Source of the DNA: Vibrio crassostreae
Lineage (GTDB): Bacteria > Pseudomonadota > Gammaproteobacteria > Enterobacterales > Vibrionaceae
Direction of reading: 5' to 3'
Length of the DNA stretch: 64,000 bases
Assembly (NCBI RefSeq): GCF_024347415.1
Contig: NZ_AP025477.1
Location: 1,178,001-1,242,000, forward strand
The translations under genes were made by a program, and so were the position numbers. Position 1 is the stretch's first letter. Each line of letters begins with the position of its first letter. This document shows, piece after piece, positions 55,242-62,827 of the stretch. Below the pieces are notes generated by a model. It was not told the DNA's origin, did not search any database, and was given only the letters and a program-made list of their open reading frames with translations.

Positions 55242-56162
55242 TTACGTGTTGTTTGAATTTGTGTAATAACCCACTCCAACCAACTTATTGTCGATCACTC
55301 GATAGTAAGTATGCTTGGTTTCTACTTTGCTCGACAGCGGGTTTAACCATCGGTAAGTGTAAACACCTCGGCCGTTTTCTTTCGCAAGGTTCAACATCTC
55401 CGTGAGAATTGGCTTATCGTCAGGGCTTAGAATTTCGTTGTGTGAACGCCCGACAAGCTCAGGAGAAACCCCGTGCGCCAGCAGTTTCCCAGAGCTCATA
55501 TCCATCACAAACACATATAAGTCTCCTTCTACAAAACTTCCTTCGGCGTCATTGAACTCCGTTAAACTCTCTTGTTCTGACTCCACTATCGCGGTCATCG
55601 CTCTCGCCAATAAATTCTTAGCCTCAGCAGCACTCGAACGTTCTGGGTAATAACCCACAGCGACAATCACATCGCCCACACGCTCAAAGAAAGTCGTTTT
55701 CGGCTCACCCATACGATCAGTCGGATTAGTCCAGTGATACTTCACTTCACCAAAACCGTTGTGTACCGCTTTGGTGATCATTTCTCGGAAAAAAGGATTG
55801 CCGTAAACGTCTTGCGTGTCCAACACACTGTCACCAACCAGCACCATCGAAGATCCGCCACTGGCAAGGAATTGGCCATCGATGCCCAAAGCAAACACAT
55901 ATAGCTCACCATCGATATATTCAGGGTCACTCATAAAGTCTTTAACGCTTTCATCGCCATCCTTTTGAACATGGACCACCGCTTTAGCAAGGAGAGTTTT
56001 GGCTCTTCTTTCTGCGTCACTGACAACGTGTGGTTCAGAAATATCGAGCACATTAACTGGCTTATTTTCTTCCATGGTTTTTGAATGTTCGGCACGTAAA
56101 CCAATGCCACTCACAACAGCAAACACGGCGCAGCCAATGAGGATGATTCTGGATAAATTCAT
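55242..56162 (-). CDS. Periplasmic tandem-Cache protein, no output domain
   Basis: The 306-residue protein has a signal/anchor (MNLSRIILIGCAVFAVVSGIG) and two single-Cache modules: one with VYGNPFFREMITKAVHNGFGEVKYHWTNP and one with LTEMLNLAKENGRGVYTYRWLNP, each with the FxxKTTFFERV/ETKHTYYRVI tail. It has no kinase, chemoreceptor or GGDEF part. The start at 56162 has AGGAG. It lies 11 bases after the TRAP large-subunit stop, so it is likely part of the transport operon and may bind the same substrate class. Confidence 0.72.
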   Translation of the reverse strand: MNLSRIILIGCAVFAVVSGIGLRAEHSKTMEENKPVNVLDISEPHVVSDAERRAKTLLAKAVVHVQKDGDESVKDFMSDPEYIDGELYVFALGIDGQFLASGGSSMVLVGDSVLDTQDVYGNPFFREMITKAVHNGFGEVKYHWTNPTDRMGEPKTTFFERVGDVIVAVGYYPERSSAAEAKNLLARAMTAIVESEQESLTEFNDAEGSFVEGDLYVFVMDMSSGKLLAHGVSPELVGRSHNEILSPDDKPILTEMLNLAKENGRGVYTYRWLNPLSSKVETKHTYYRVIDNKLVGVGYYTNSNNT

Positions 56163-56173
56163 GGTTATCTCTC

Positions 56174-57514
56174 CTAATAGCCCACTAAGGACGGAAGCCA
56201 AAGCGTAATTTGTGGGAAGAAAGCGATAACGAAAACACCCACAACAGAAGCAAGTACAAAGGGATGGATCTTCGCGGTGATTTGCTCAACCGTTGAGCCC
56301 CCTATGCCCGAGGCGACAAAGATATTCTCTCCAAGTGGCGGTGTTGCAAAACCTATCGATAAGGTACACACCACCACAATGCCCACGTGAGTAGGATCAG
56401 CACCTAGCATGTACATGATTGGTAGTAACACTGGCACGATGATCATGATGGCCGCTAAGGTTTCCATGAACATGCCGATGAACAACAACAAGGTAATGGT
56501 TAACGCCCACACCATGTACATGTTATCGGTGAAGCTGAGTAGTGATTCAGCTACCACTACTGGGATCTTTTGTTCAATCAACAAGCGTCCAAACACGGTA
56601 GCGGCAAAGAGGATCAACAACACACGCCCAGTGATCCATGTCGTAGTCGACAGAGATTTCATCACGCTTTTGAACGACAGTTCTCGGTGAATGAAAAGCC
56701 CCACAAACAATGAGTAGAATATCGCTACAACTGCGGATTCTGTTGGTGTGAACATGCCGCTGTAGATACCGCCAAGAATTAAGAACGGCGCTAATATCGA
56801 CCATAAACCGCGGCGCAAGTAGTGCCTTACATCGCCAAACGACCACGTTTCAGTCAGCCCTTTATAGCCTTCGCGCTTAGCAATGAAGTAGTTGGTTACC
56901 ACCAGCGTCGATGCCATGATGAAGCCCGGTACAACCCCAGCAACAAACAGTTTTGGAATCGATAAAGAAGCAAACTGGCCGTGTTGAGCAATGGCTTCTG
57001 GTGGCGCCATTAAGCCCATTGCCGAGATACCAAAGATAACCAAAGGAATAGACGGCGGGATAATAATGCCCAAGCCTCCGGATGCAGCCGTAACGGCCGA
57101 TGCGTAGCTCTTATCGTAGTCACGCTTGACCATTGCAGGCACCATTAGCATGCCTACCGCAGCGGTGGTTGCAGGGCCAGAACCCGAGATAGCACCAAAG
57201 AAAAGACACGCCATTACCGTTGCCGCGCCAAGGCCGCCTGTCACGGGACCCGCCAAGCTTTCGGCGATATCGACCAGACGTTTGGAGATACCCGCCGCCT
57301 CCATTAATGCGCCCGCAAGAACAAAGGCTGGCAGGGCCATTAACGGGAAGTTACCCACCGAGGTAAACGCGATTTGTACTAAAGCGATGGGATTTTTGTC
57401 GAGCAACATATAGGCCGCCATCGAAGCGCCGGCCAGTGATACTGTGATTGGTGCGCCCAGAATTAACAGCGTTAAAAAGCCACCAAATAAAATTAGAGTT
57501 AAATAGGATTCCAT
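56174..57514 (-). CDS. TRAP transporter large membrane subunit (DctM/TauM-type)
   Basis: The 446-residue protein has about 12 helices with the DctM marks: LILGAPITVSLAGASMAAYM at the start, LFFGAISGSGPATTAAVGMLMVPAMVKRDYDKSYASAVTAASGGLGIIIPPSIPLVIFG in the middle, and VVVCTLSIGFATPPLGENIFVASGI near the end. It is the main permease of a sodium-driven TRAP importer, here probably for taurine given the adjacent catabolic genes. AGAGAG before the ATG supports the start. It is followed by the Cache gene after 11 bases. Confidence 0.9.
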   Translation of the reverse strand: MESYLTLILFGGFLTLLILGAPITVSLAGASMAAYMLLDKNPIALVQIAFTSVGNFPLMALPAFVLAGALMEAAGISKRLVDIAESLAGPVTGGLGAATVMACLFFGAISGSGPATTAAVGMLMVPAMVKRDYDKSYASAVTAASGGLGIIIPPSIPLVIFGISAMGLMAPPEAIAQHGQFASLSIPKLFVAGVVPGFIMASTLVVTNYFIAKREGYKGLTETWSFGDVRHYLRRGLWSILAPFLILGGIYSGMFTPTESAVVAIFYSLFVGLFIHRELSFKSVMKSLSTTTWITGRVLLILFAATVFGRLLIEQKIPVVVAESLLSFTDNMYMVWALTITLLLFIGMFMETLAAIMIIVPVLLPIMYMLGADPTHVGIVVVCTLSIGFATPPLGENIFVASGIGGSTVEQITAKIHPFVLASVVGVFVIAFFPQITLWLPSLVGY

Positions 57515-57551
57515 TATTACATCTCTCTATTACGACTATTCTCTGTGATGA

Positions 57552-58094
57552 CTATTGCGCGGACTTTTGTGCCGTCATTTTGCGCAGCTCTTTGACTTCT
57601 GGATCTTCGTTGGTTGCGCCTTTGAATAAACGCTCATAGTTGTTCCAGATAATTCGAATCATCATCAGTGAAAACGCGATAGGTAAAATCATGTAGAAGT
57701 ACTTCATCGGGATACCTGTGGTTTGAGACTTCCAAAACAGATTCATTTTGTTGAACACGAAGTCGTAGCTGAGGTAAACGAAGTAGCCGTTGAAACAGAG
57801 CCATAGGAAGTCAGCGATGGTTTCACTCACGGTCTGCACGATTGGCGGAAAGAATTTAAAGTGAAAGATCACTCGGTTGTGCGCCGACATCTTGGCCGCA
57901 ACAACAGCCCCTAGATAGGCAAACCAAACGAACATGTAGGTCGCCACTTCATCACCCCAAGGGATAGAGTAATCAAAAAACTGACGAGTAATAATTTGTG
58001 TAAACAGCAATAGGACAAAGCTTGCAAGCAACAAACAACAGGTATATTCCTCAATGTTGTTCAGGTGTTTTTTTATTGTTTTAGCGACTGACAT
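57552..58094 (-). CDS. TRAP transporter small membrane subunit (DctQ-type)
   Basis: The 180-residue protein has four helices with the DctQ pattern: EEYTCCLLLASFVLLLFTQIITRQFFDYSIPWGDEVATYMFVWFAYLGAVVAAK and YFYMILPIAFSLMMIRII. It pairs with DctM. The ATG at 58094 has GGAGG (58099-58103) ahead of it; a longer frame from 58118 adds eight residues without a better site. A long inverted repeat lies between this gene and the upstream binding-protein gene. Confidence 0.9.
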   Translation of the reverse strand: MSVAKTIKKHLNNIEEYTCCLLLASFVLLLFTQIITRQFFDYSIPWGDEVATYMFVWFAYLGAVVAAKMSAHNRVIFHFKFFPPIVQTVSETIADFLWLCFNGYFVYLSYDFVFNKMNLFWKSQTTGIPMKYFYMILPIAFSLMMIRIIWNNYERLFKGATNEDPEVKELRKMTAQKSAQ

Positions 58095-58188
58095 ATAACC
58101 TCCAATGTTGATTTTCACATGACAACCAGTCGCTCACGGTCCTAAAAGATCAGGTACAGAACAGATCAACGAGTACAGCCATGTAAAT

Positions 58189-58246
58189 GCCCTATCTCAC
58201 TGTTCTACCGCTAGGTGATTAAGTAGCGGAGAACAGCAGATAGGGC
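58189..58246 (-). terminator. Long imperfect hairpin between dctP and dctQ
   Basis: CCCTATCT-CAC-TGTTCTACCGCTA pairs with TAGCGGAGAACAGCAGATAGGG (gaps allowed) between the binding-protein and membrane-subunit genes. It has no long T run, so it is more like an RNA-stabilising or attenuating hairpin that lowers downstream expression. Confidence 0.6.
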
Positions 58247-58257
58247 GAATCTAATCG

Positions 58258-59259
58258 TTACTTTCTACCTAGTAACTCAAGAACGTCGTCTAGCTTGTCT
58301 TTGCCCCCAATGCTTGAGTAGAACTTAGGCCAAACTGACTTAGTCACTTTGTTGATCCACTCTTGCTCGTTGTCTGCTGGGTCTGTGAATACCATGCCTT
58401 TCGCTTGTAGCTCTTCGCGAATCTTGTTTTCCGTATTTTCTAGATAAGCAAAGCTGTGCTCTGTTGCTTCCTGACCCGCTTCAAGAATGATTTTTTGCAT
58501 TTCAGGTGTCTGTTGTTGGAAGACCGTTTCACTCACGATTAGAGGTTCTAGAGAAAAAATGTAGCGAATGTTGGTCACGTACTTTTGTACTTCGTTGAAC
58601 TTCATCGCGTGGACTGTGATGTAAGGGTTATCTTGTCCGTCTACCACGCCTTGTTGCAAACCAGTGAAAGTCTCAGACCATGCCATAGGCGTTGGGTTTA
58701 CACCCCATGCTTGGTAAGACGCGATCATGATTTCGTTACGAGGTACACGAATCACGAGCCCTTTCAAATCTTCTGGTGAAGCGACGGGCTTTTTCGAGTT
58801 AGTCAAAACCCTAAAGCCTGAATAAGCCCAACCGACAATACGGACACCAGCATCACGAATCGTGTTATCGACTAAGTCCTGACCTACTTGCCCTTGAGTC
58901 AGTAGTACCGCTTCTTCTGCGCTTTGAATCACATAGGGCATGGTCAATAGACCAACGGTTGGAGAGAAAGGCGTCACGTTGTTGATCGCCAGTACCGAGA
59001 AGTCGAGAAGACCTATTGCAGCATCGTTTACGGTGTCTTGCTCATTGCCTAATTGGCCGTTCGGAAACAGATCGATTTTCACTTTACCGTCTGTTTTTTG
59101 CTCCATCAGTTCAGAGAATGAGGTCGCTAATTCCCACTGCGTACCACCAGCAGCATCGCCGATAGCCATTTTAAAATTCGCTGCTGCCGCGGTATGAGAT
59201 AGCACCGCTGTTGCTACAATGGTGACACCAGCAATAATTTTATTTTTAATCAATTTCAT
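58258..59259 (-). CDS. TRAP transporter periplasmic solute-binding protein (DctP-type)
   Basis: The 333-residue protein has a signal peptide (MKLIKNKIIAGVTIVATAVLS, cleavage near AAA-NF) and the DctP fold: VKIDLFPNGQLGNEQDTVNDAAIGLLDFSVLAIN, PEDLKGLVIRVPRNEIM, WSETFTGLQQGVVDGQDNP (the conserved Arg/Gly-Gln region that binds organic anions or amines). In this locus taurine is the likely ligand. AAGG before the ATG supports the start. Confidence 0.9.
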   Translation of the reverse strand: MKLIKNKIIAGVTIVATAVLSHTAAAANFKMAIGDAAGGTQWELATSFSELMEQKTDGKVKIDLFPNGQLGNEQDTVNDAAIGLLDFSVLAINNVTPFSPTVGLLTMPYVIQSAEEAVLLTQGQVGQDLVDNTIRDAGVRIVGWAYSGFRVLTNSKKPVASPEDLKGLVIRVPRNEIMIASYQAWGVNPTPMAWSETFTGLQQGVVDGQDNPYITVHAMKFNEVQKYVTNIRYIFSLEPLIVSETVFQQQTPEMQKIILEAGQEATEHSFAYLENTENKIREELQAKGMVFTDPADNEQEWINKVTKSVWPKFYSSIGGKDKLDDVLELLGRK

Positions 59260-59376
59260 AGTCTTAACCTTTCCTATCGTACAGACTTCCTGCCTGTACT
59301 TTGCTCACAAGGTGACCTGGTACAACTTTCCTGGTCGTAGTTCTATTTCCCTATTTTGGAAACAATGTTCGGGTAG

Positions 59377-60843
59377 TTACAGTCTTTCATCCTTTAACGA
59401 ATACCACTGATAAAGGAACCGCTGCCCCATTCTTCGAAACGGTGCAAACATCTCTGATTCCACCACTTCCCTCACGTTGGGGAACGGAAGTTTTGATTCA
59501 AATATTGGTAGGTCGAGCTTGTGACCTTCACCTGCTATCCACTGAGCAAGGCGTTTACCTGCTTGAGCGGAATACATCACGCCATTGCCGCCATAACCCA
59601 GCGCGTAGAAGATGGATTGTTTTGGATTCGGCTGATAAATTCTCGGCATCATGTCGTGACTGACATCCACCCAGCCCCACCATGAATAGTCGATTTTGAT
59701 CTGATCGAGAGACGGGAATTTTCGGGTTAAATCCGATCTCAACATGTCTTCATATTTCTTTTCGGGTGCGTTCTTGCCACTGATGGCACTGCGTGTACCA
59801 ATCTGTACTCGGTTATCCGGTAACAAACGGTAGTAGTGGCGCAGAATTCGAGTATCAGTAATCACCTGATTGGTTTTGAAGTTACACGCAGCGATCTCGT
59901 CTTGAGTTAAAGGACGTGTCACCATCGAGTTAGAAAGCACTGGCAGAAGGCGATTCTTAAGCTCGGAATGCAAACCTTGGCTGGTATACCCACCCGTACA
60001 AACACCGACAGAACGCGCCTTCACAACACCACCTGGCGTTTTCAGGTAATGCACACCGCCACGAGTTTCCCAACCCATAACTGGGCTCGACGGGTGAACT
60101 TTCACACCGAGAGCTCGCGCCTTTCTTAGGTAACCAAACGCCAGTTTTCCTGCATGAATACCAATCCCTTCGGGTTCATGCATCGCGCCTGCTGCTTCTT
60201 GGTCGCCAACGTAATCACGCTTTACGGTTTCCGCATCTAATATCTGCGCATCGTAATCAAACGTGTCACGCAGCAACTTGGCTTCTTTCTCGAGTGTTGA
60301 CATCACTTTTGGACGATGAGCCACATATAAGTGGCCGCCCGGTTGTGGGTCACAATCGATGTCTTTGATCAGTGACTTGAACGTTTCCATGCCATCCACA
60401 CACTCGCGGTGCATTTTTAGCGCGGTTTCTAGGCCCCAGCGTTCAATCCACTGAGAACGCTTCAAACGCCCAGAAGCACACTGTGCTTGGCCACCATTTC
60501 GGGTACTGCAGCCCCAACTCATACGGTTAGCTTCAATCACAGTCGCTTTAATGCCGTACATTTCAGCAAGGTGTATCGCGGTACTTAGGCCTGTGTAGCC
60601 TGAACCGATAATCGCCACATCGACATCCATGTCTGACGTGATTGGGCCATCATCTTCAGGTGGTGCGCCTGCGGTATCTACCCAATAAGTCGGGGCGTAT
60701 TCCTTGCCGTGACCAGGGCTCTTGTCTTTAAGTGGATCGTATTTTGGATCGTATTTATCTTTTGCTTGGGTACTTTCTTTTACTTGGGTGCTTTTCACCT
60801 TTGGCGACACATCGGCTGCCGGTTGTTCCATTACTAAACTCAT
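59377..60843 (-). CDS. tauY: FAD-dependent oxidoreductase, probable taurine dehydrogenase large subunit (TauY-type)
   Basis: The 488-residue DadA-like oxidase has the FAD fingerprint VDVAIIGSGYTGLSTAIHLAE (about 76-96), then AQCASGRLKRSQWIERWG, VGVCTGGYTSQG and the C-terminal FYALGYGGNGVMYSAQAGKRLAQWI. With the NTF2-like small gene upstream and xsc nearby, this fits TauY, which with TauX oxidises taurine to sulfoacetaldehyde plus ammonia. A generic D-amino-acid or sarcosine-type oxidase cannot be excluded from sequence alone. AGGAG before the ATG supports the start. Confidence 0.75.
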   Translation of the reverse strand: MSLVMEQPAADVSPKVKSTQVKESTQAKDKYDPKYDPLKDKSPGHGKEYAPTYWVDTAGAPPEDDGPITSDMDVDVAIIGSGYTGLSTAIHLAEMYGIKATVIEANRMSWGCSTRNGGQAQCASGRLKRSQWIERWGLETALKMHRECVDGMETFKSLIKDIDCDPQPGGHLYVAHRPKVMSTLEKEAKLLRDTFDYDAQILDAETVKRDYVGDQEAAGAMHEPEGIGIHAGKLAFGYLRKARALGVKVHPSSPVMGWETRGGVHYLKTPGGVVKARSVGVCTGGYTSQGLHSELKNRLLPVLSNSMVTRPLTQDEIAACNFKTNQVITDTRILRHYYRLLPDNRVQIGTRSAISGKNAPEKKYEDMLRSDLTRKFPSLDQIKIDYSWWGWVDVSHDMMPRIYQPNPKQSIFYALGYGGNGVMYSAQAGKRLAQWIAGEGHKLDLPIFESKLPFPNVREVVESEMFAPFRRMGQRFLYQWYSLKDERL

Positions 60844-60891
60844 AATTCGACTCTCCTAGTCATAACACGTGAACGGATTGTGGTTTCGTGT

Positions 60892-61329
60892 CTAGCTCTT
60901 GGGAGTGTTGTTAGGAGTCAAAAGAGGTCGTGTTTTACGGAAGGCATTTTTTACGCTGATTTTTCCATCTTTCAGAGTAAACACGTCGACCATGCGAGCT
61001 TCGATGACACTGCCATCTGGGTTCGTCGCAGAAAACGTTGATTCACTCACAGCACGGTCACCGCATACAAAGTGGACTGGGTCGCTCCAAGCCGCATCTG
61101 GAAAGTTCTGCCAAACCAATTCAAAGCTATTTCGAACCGCTTCGTACCCTTCGATAGTGTTTCCAAGCAAGCCTTCTCCTGCCACCGTGTGGAATACACA
61201 GTCTTCTGTCATGAAAGACATCAGCGCTTCAATATCATGGTTATTCCACGCATCACTAAAAGACTGTAAAAAGGTGGTGTCGACTTGGTTTTCCAGCACG
61301 AATGTCGCTGCATTGGTTTGCATATTCAT
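60892..61329 (-). CDS. tauX: NTF2-like protein, probable taurine dehydrogenase small subunit (TauX-type)
   Basis: The 145-residue protein is a SnoaL/NTF2-like cone: FLQSFSDAWNNHDIEALMSFMTEDCVFHTVAGEGL then GYEAVRNSFELVWQNFPDAAW and VDVFTLKDGKISVKNAFRKTR. TauX-type small subunits of taurine dehydrogenase are often annotated this way. It lies 48 bases upstream of the oxidase gene, consistent with one transcription unit. Alternative: a general SnoaL-fold protein with a different partner. Confidence 0.7.
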   Translation of the reverse strand: MNMQTNAATFVLENQVDTTFLQSFSDAWNNHDIEALMSFMTEDCVFHTVAGEGLLGNTIEGYEAVRNSFELVWQNFPDAAWSDPVHFVCGDRAVSESTFSATNPDGSVIEARMVDVFTLKDGKISVKNAFRKTRPLLTPNNTPKS

Positions 61330-61591
61330 ATTCCAGAATCCTTTATGTTTTCGTTATTGGTTTAAATTTCAGTAGCTTTGCGCCACTTTTTTATTAGAGT
61401 GTTTAAACTAGATCTGTAAGAATTTAACAACTTGATAACAAGGTTCATCACTCTAACTTCGAGTTAGGTTATAAACAATCTCTAAGCTCACAGATTTCAT
61501 CTTTTTATAAATTAATTAGTGTTCTAATTTTATTTACTCAACTTTTCACTCACGATATAAGAGGTATAATTAAATTAGAACGTATTAGCCT

Positions 61592-62398
61592 TTAGTCGAA
61601 ATCAAAGTCTTGATGATACTTTCGACCATACTGTTCAAGTTGACGATCATGAGTATTAACTTGCAATTCAATATTGCCGTCACCTTTATTTATGACTTGG
61701 TTGTTATCTGCATGTGCTTCGTTTTTTAAATCCGTTAGTTTCTCTTCGACATACTCTGTCGGTTCATTTAAAACATTCATGGATATTAACTCCTTTATCA
61801 GGTTTACTTTCACTGATGGAAGAATATGAACGGACACTAGACCGTTTGAATATTCTTTCTCATCGTACAAAGGCTGAATGGCATCATTGCCACCTTCCTT
61901 AAATGGGTGAATGGAATACCACTTGTCCTTGCGTGGCTCTTTCTGATCGCAATCCGTCACATTAAATATCTGAGTTTTGTTGAGATCACACGGCGAGCTA
62001 AAAACACTAACCCGATGATAATCAATAGCTTTAATTATATTTATGCAGTCTTTACTTTGGCTATGACACACCGACCACAGCGCATTTAACAGGTTATCGG
62101 TCCATTCAAGTAAACGGGTAGGAAAGCCCTGTTTCTTGGCTAAACACATCAATAACCAGTCGTTTATTTCGTGTGAGCTCAGCGAGTGACCACCGTAAAC
62201 TCTCACAGTTGAAAGCAACTCTTGTTCGACACGGCGTAGGTTCTTACGATTGGAACGGCCTAAACTTGGCATTAGATTATTATTTTCATAATCACACACG
62301 TTATACATCAAACCACGTTGGTCACTGCATTCATTCATTAATGAATCAATTATTTTATACAGTTCTTCGAGCGTGCTGATATAACGTTTATTGTTCAT
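61592..62398 (-). CDS. FRG-domain protein
   Basis: The 268-residue protein has an FRG (found-in-bacteriophage-like) core: LLMCLAKKQGFPTRLLEWTDNLLNALWSVCHS (about 86-115) shows the family pattern xQGxPTRLLDWTxNxxxALxFA, with Glu replacing Asp. No signal peptide or membrane segment. The ATG at 62398 has GGA about seven bases ahead; the longer TTG start adds four residues. FRG domains appear in phage, in anti-phage defence contexts and in isolated genes; the biochemical role is not established. The gene and its flanks are clearly more AT-rich than the neighbouring taurine genes, suggesting a recent transfer. Confidence 0.75.
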   Translation of the reverse strand: MNNKRYISTLEELYKIIDSLMNECSDQRGLMYNVCDYENNNLMPSLGRSNRKNLRRVEQELLSTVRVYGGHSLSSHEINDWLLMCLAKKQGFPTRLLEWTDNLLNALWSVCHSQSKDCINIIKAIDYHRVSVFSSPCDLNKTQIFNVTDCDQKEPRKDKWYSIHPFKEGGNDAIQPLYDEKEYSNGLVSVHILPSVKVNLIKELISMNVLNEPTEYVEEKLTDLKNEAHADNNQVINKGDGNIELQVNTHDRQLEQYGRKYHQDFDFD

Positions 62399-62827
62399 AC
62401 TTGGTTCCAACCACTCGACAATATAAATAACTAAATTAAAATTTATTCGTTAAAAACTGACATGTAATGAAATACAAAGACTAAAGTCTAATAACTCTAT
62501 CGACTTATCGGTAATTACTATTTAAAAGTAACTCATAATAATTATTGATAAGTCTCTATTACTGAAACCGAGCACCTATTCACCTTGGTTATTTCTTTAG
62601 GGCTCTAATATTTAGAGCGAAATAATAGAAATATATGACCCAATATTTAGATATCAGTACTATTAAGAATCTTTGAAAACAACTCGGTCGTTGAGTCATC
62701 CTGTTTGATCATCCAATTTGCAATTAATCGCTAGTTTTGAATCCTAATTTGTTTGCCCGACCACATTCTCGATAACGCTTTATCTAGCGTTCATGAGACT
62801 GTTTTGGCCGGGCAAACTTCCTATGAC
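62399..62827. other. AT-rich gap between the FRG gene and xsc
   Basis: 429 bases without a gene. The part near xsc holds a nested inverted repeat at 62751-62817; the rest is AT-rich and featureless to my eye. Confidence 0.55.
62751..62817 (-). terminator. Nested inverted repeat after xsc
   Basis: GTTTGCCCGACCA pairs with TGGCCGGGCAAAC (one mismatch) around a second hairpin AACGCT / AGCGTT (62774-62791). It directly follows the xsc stop on the minus strand and could end its transcript, but lacks a T run. Confidence 0.5.

Noticed and set aside
60899..61375. 158-residue plus-strand frame antisense to the tauX-like gene
   Set aside because: Fully overlaps a supported gene on the other strand and has no ribosome site.
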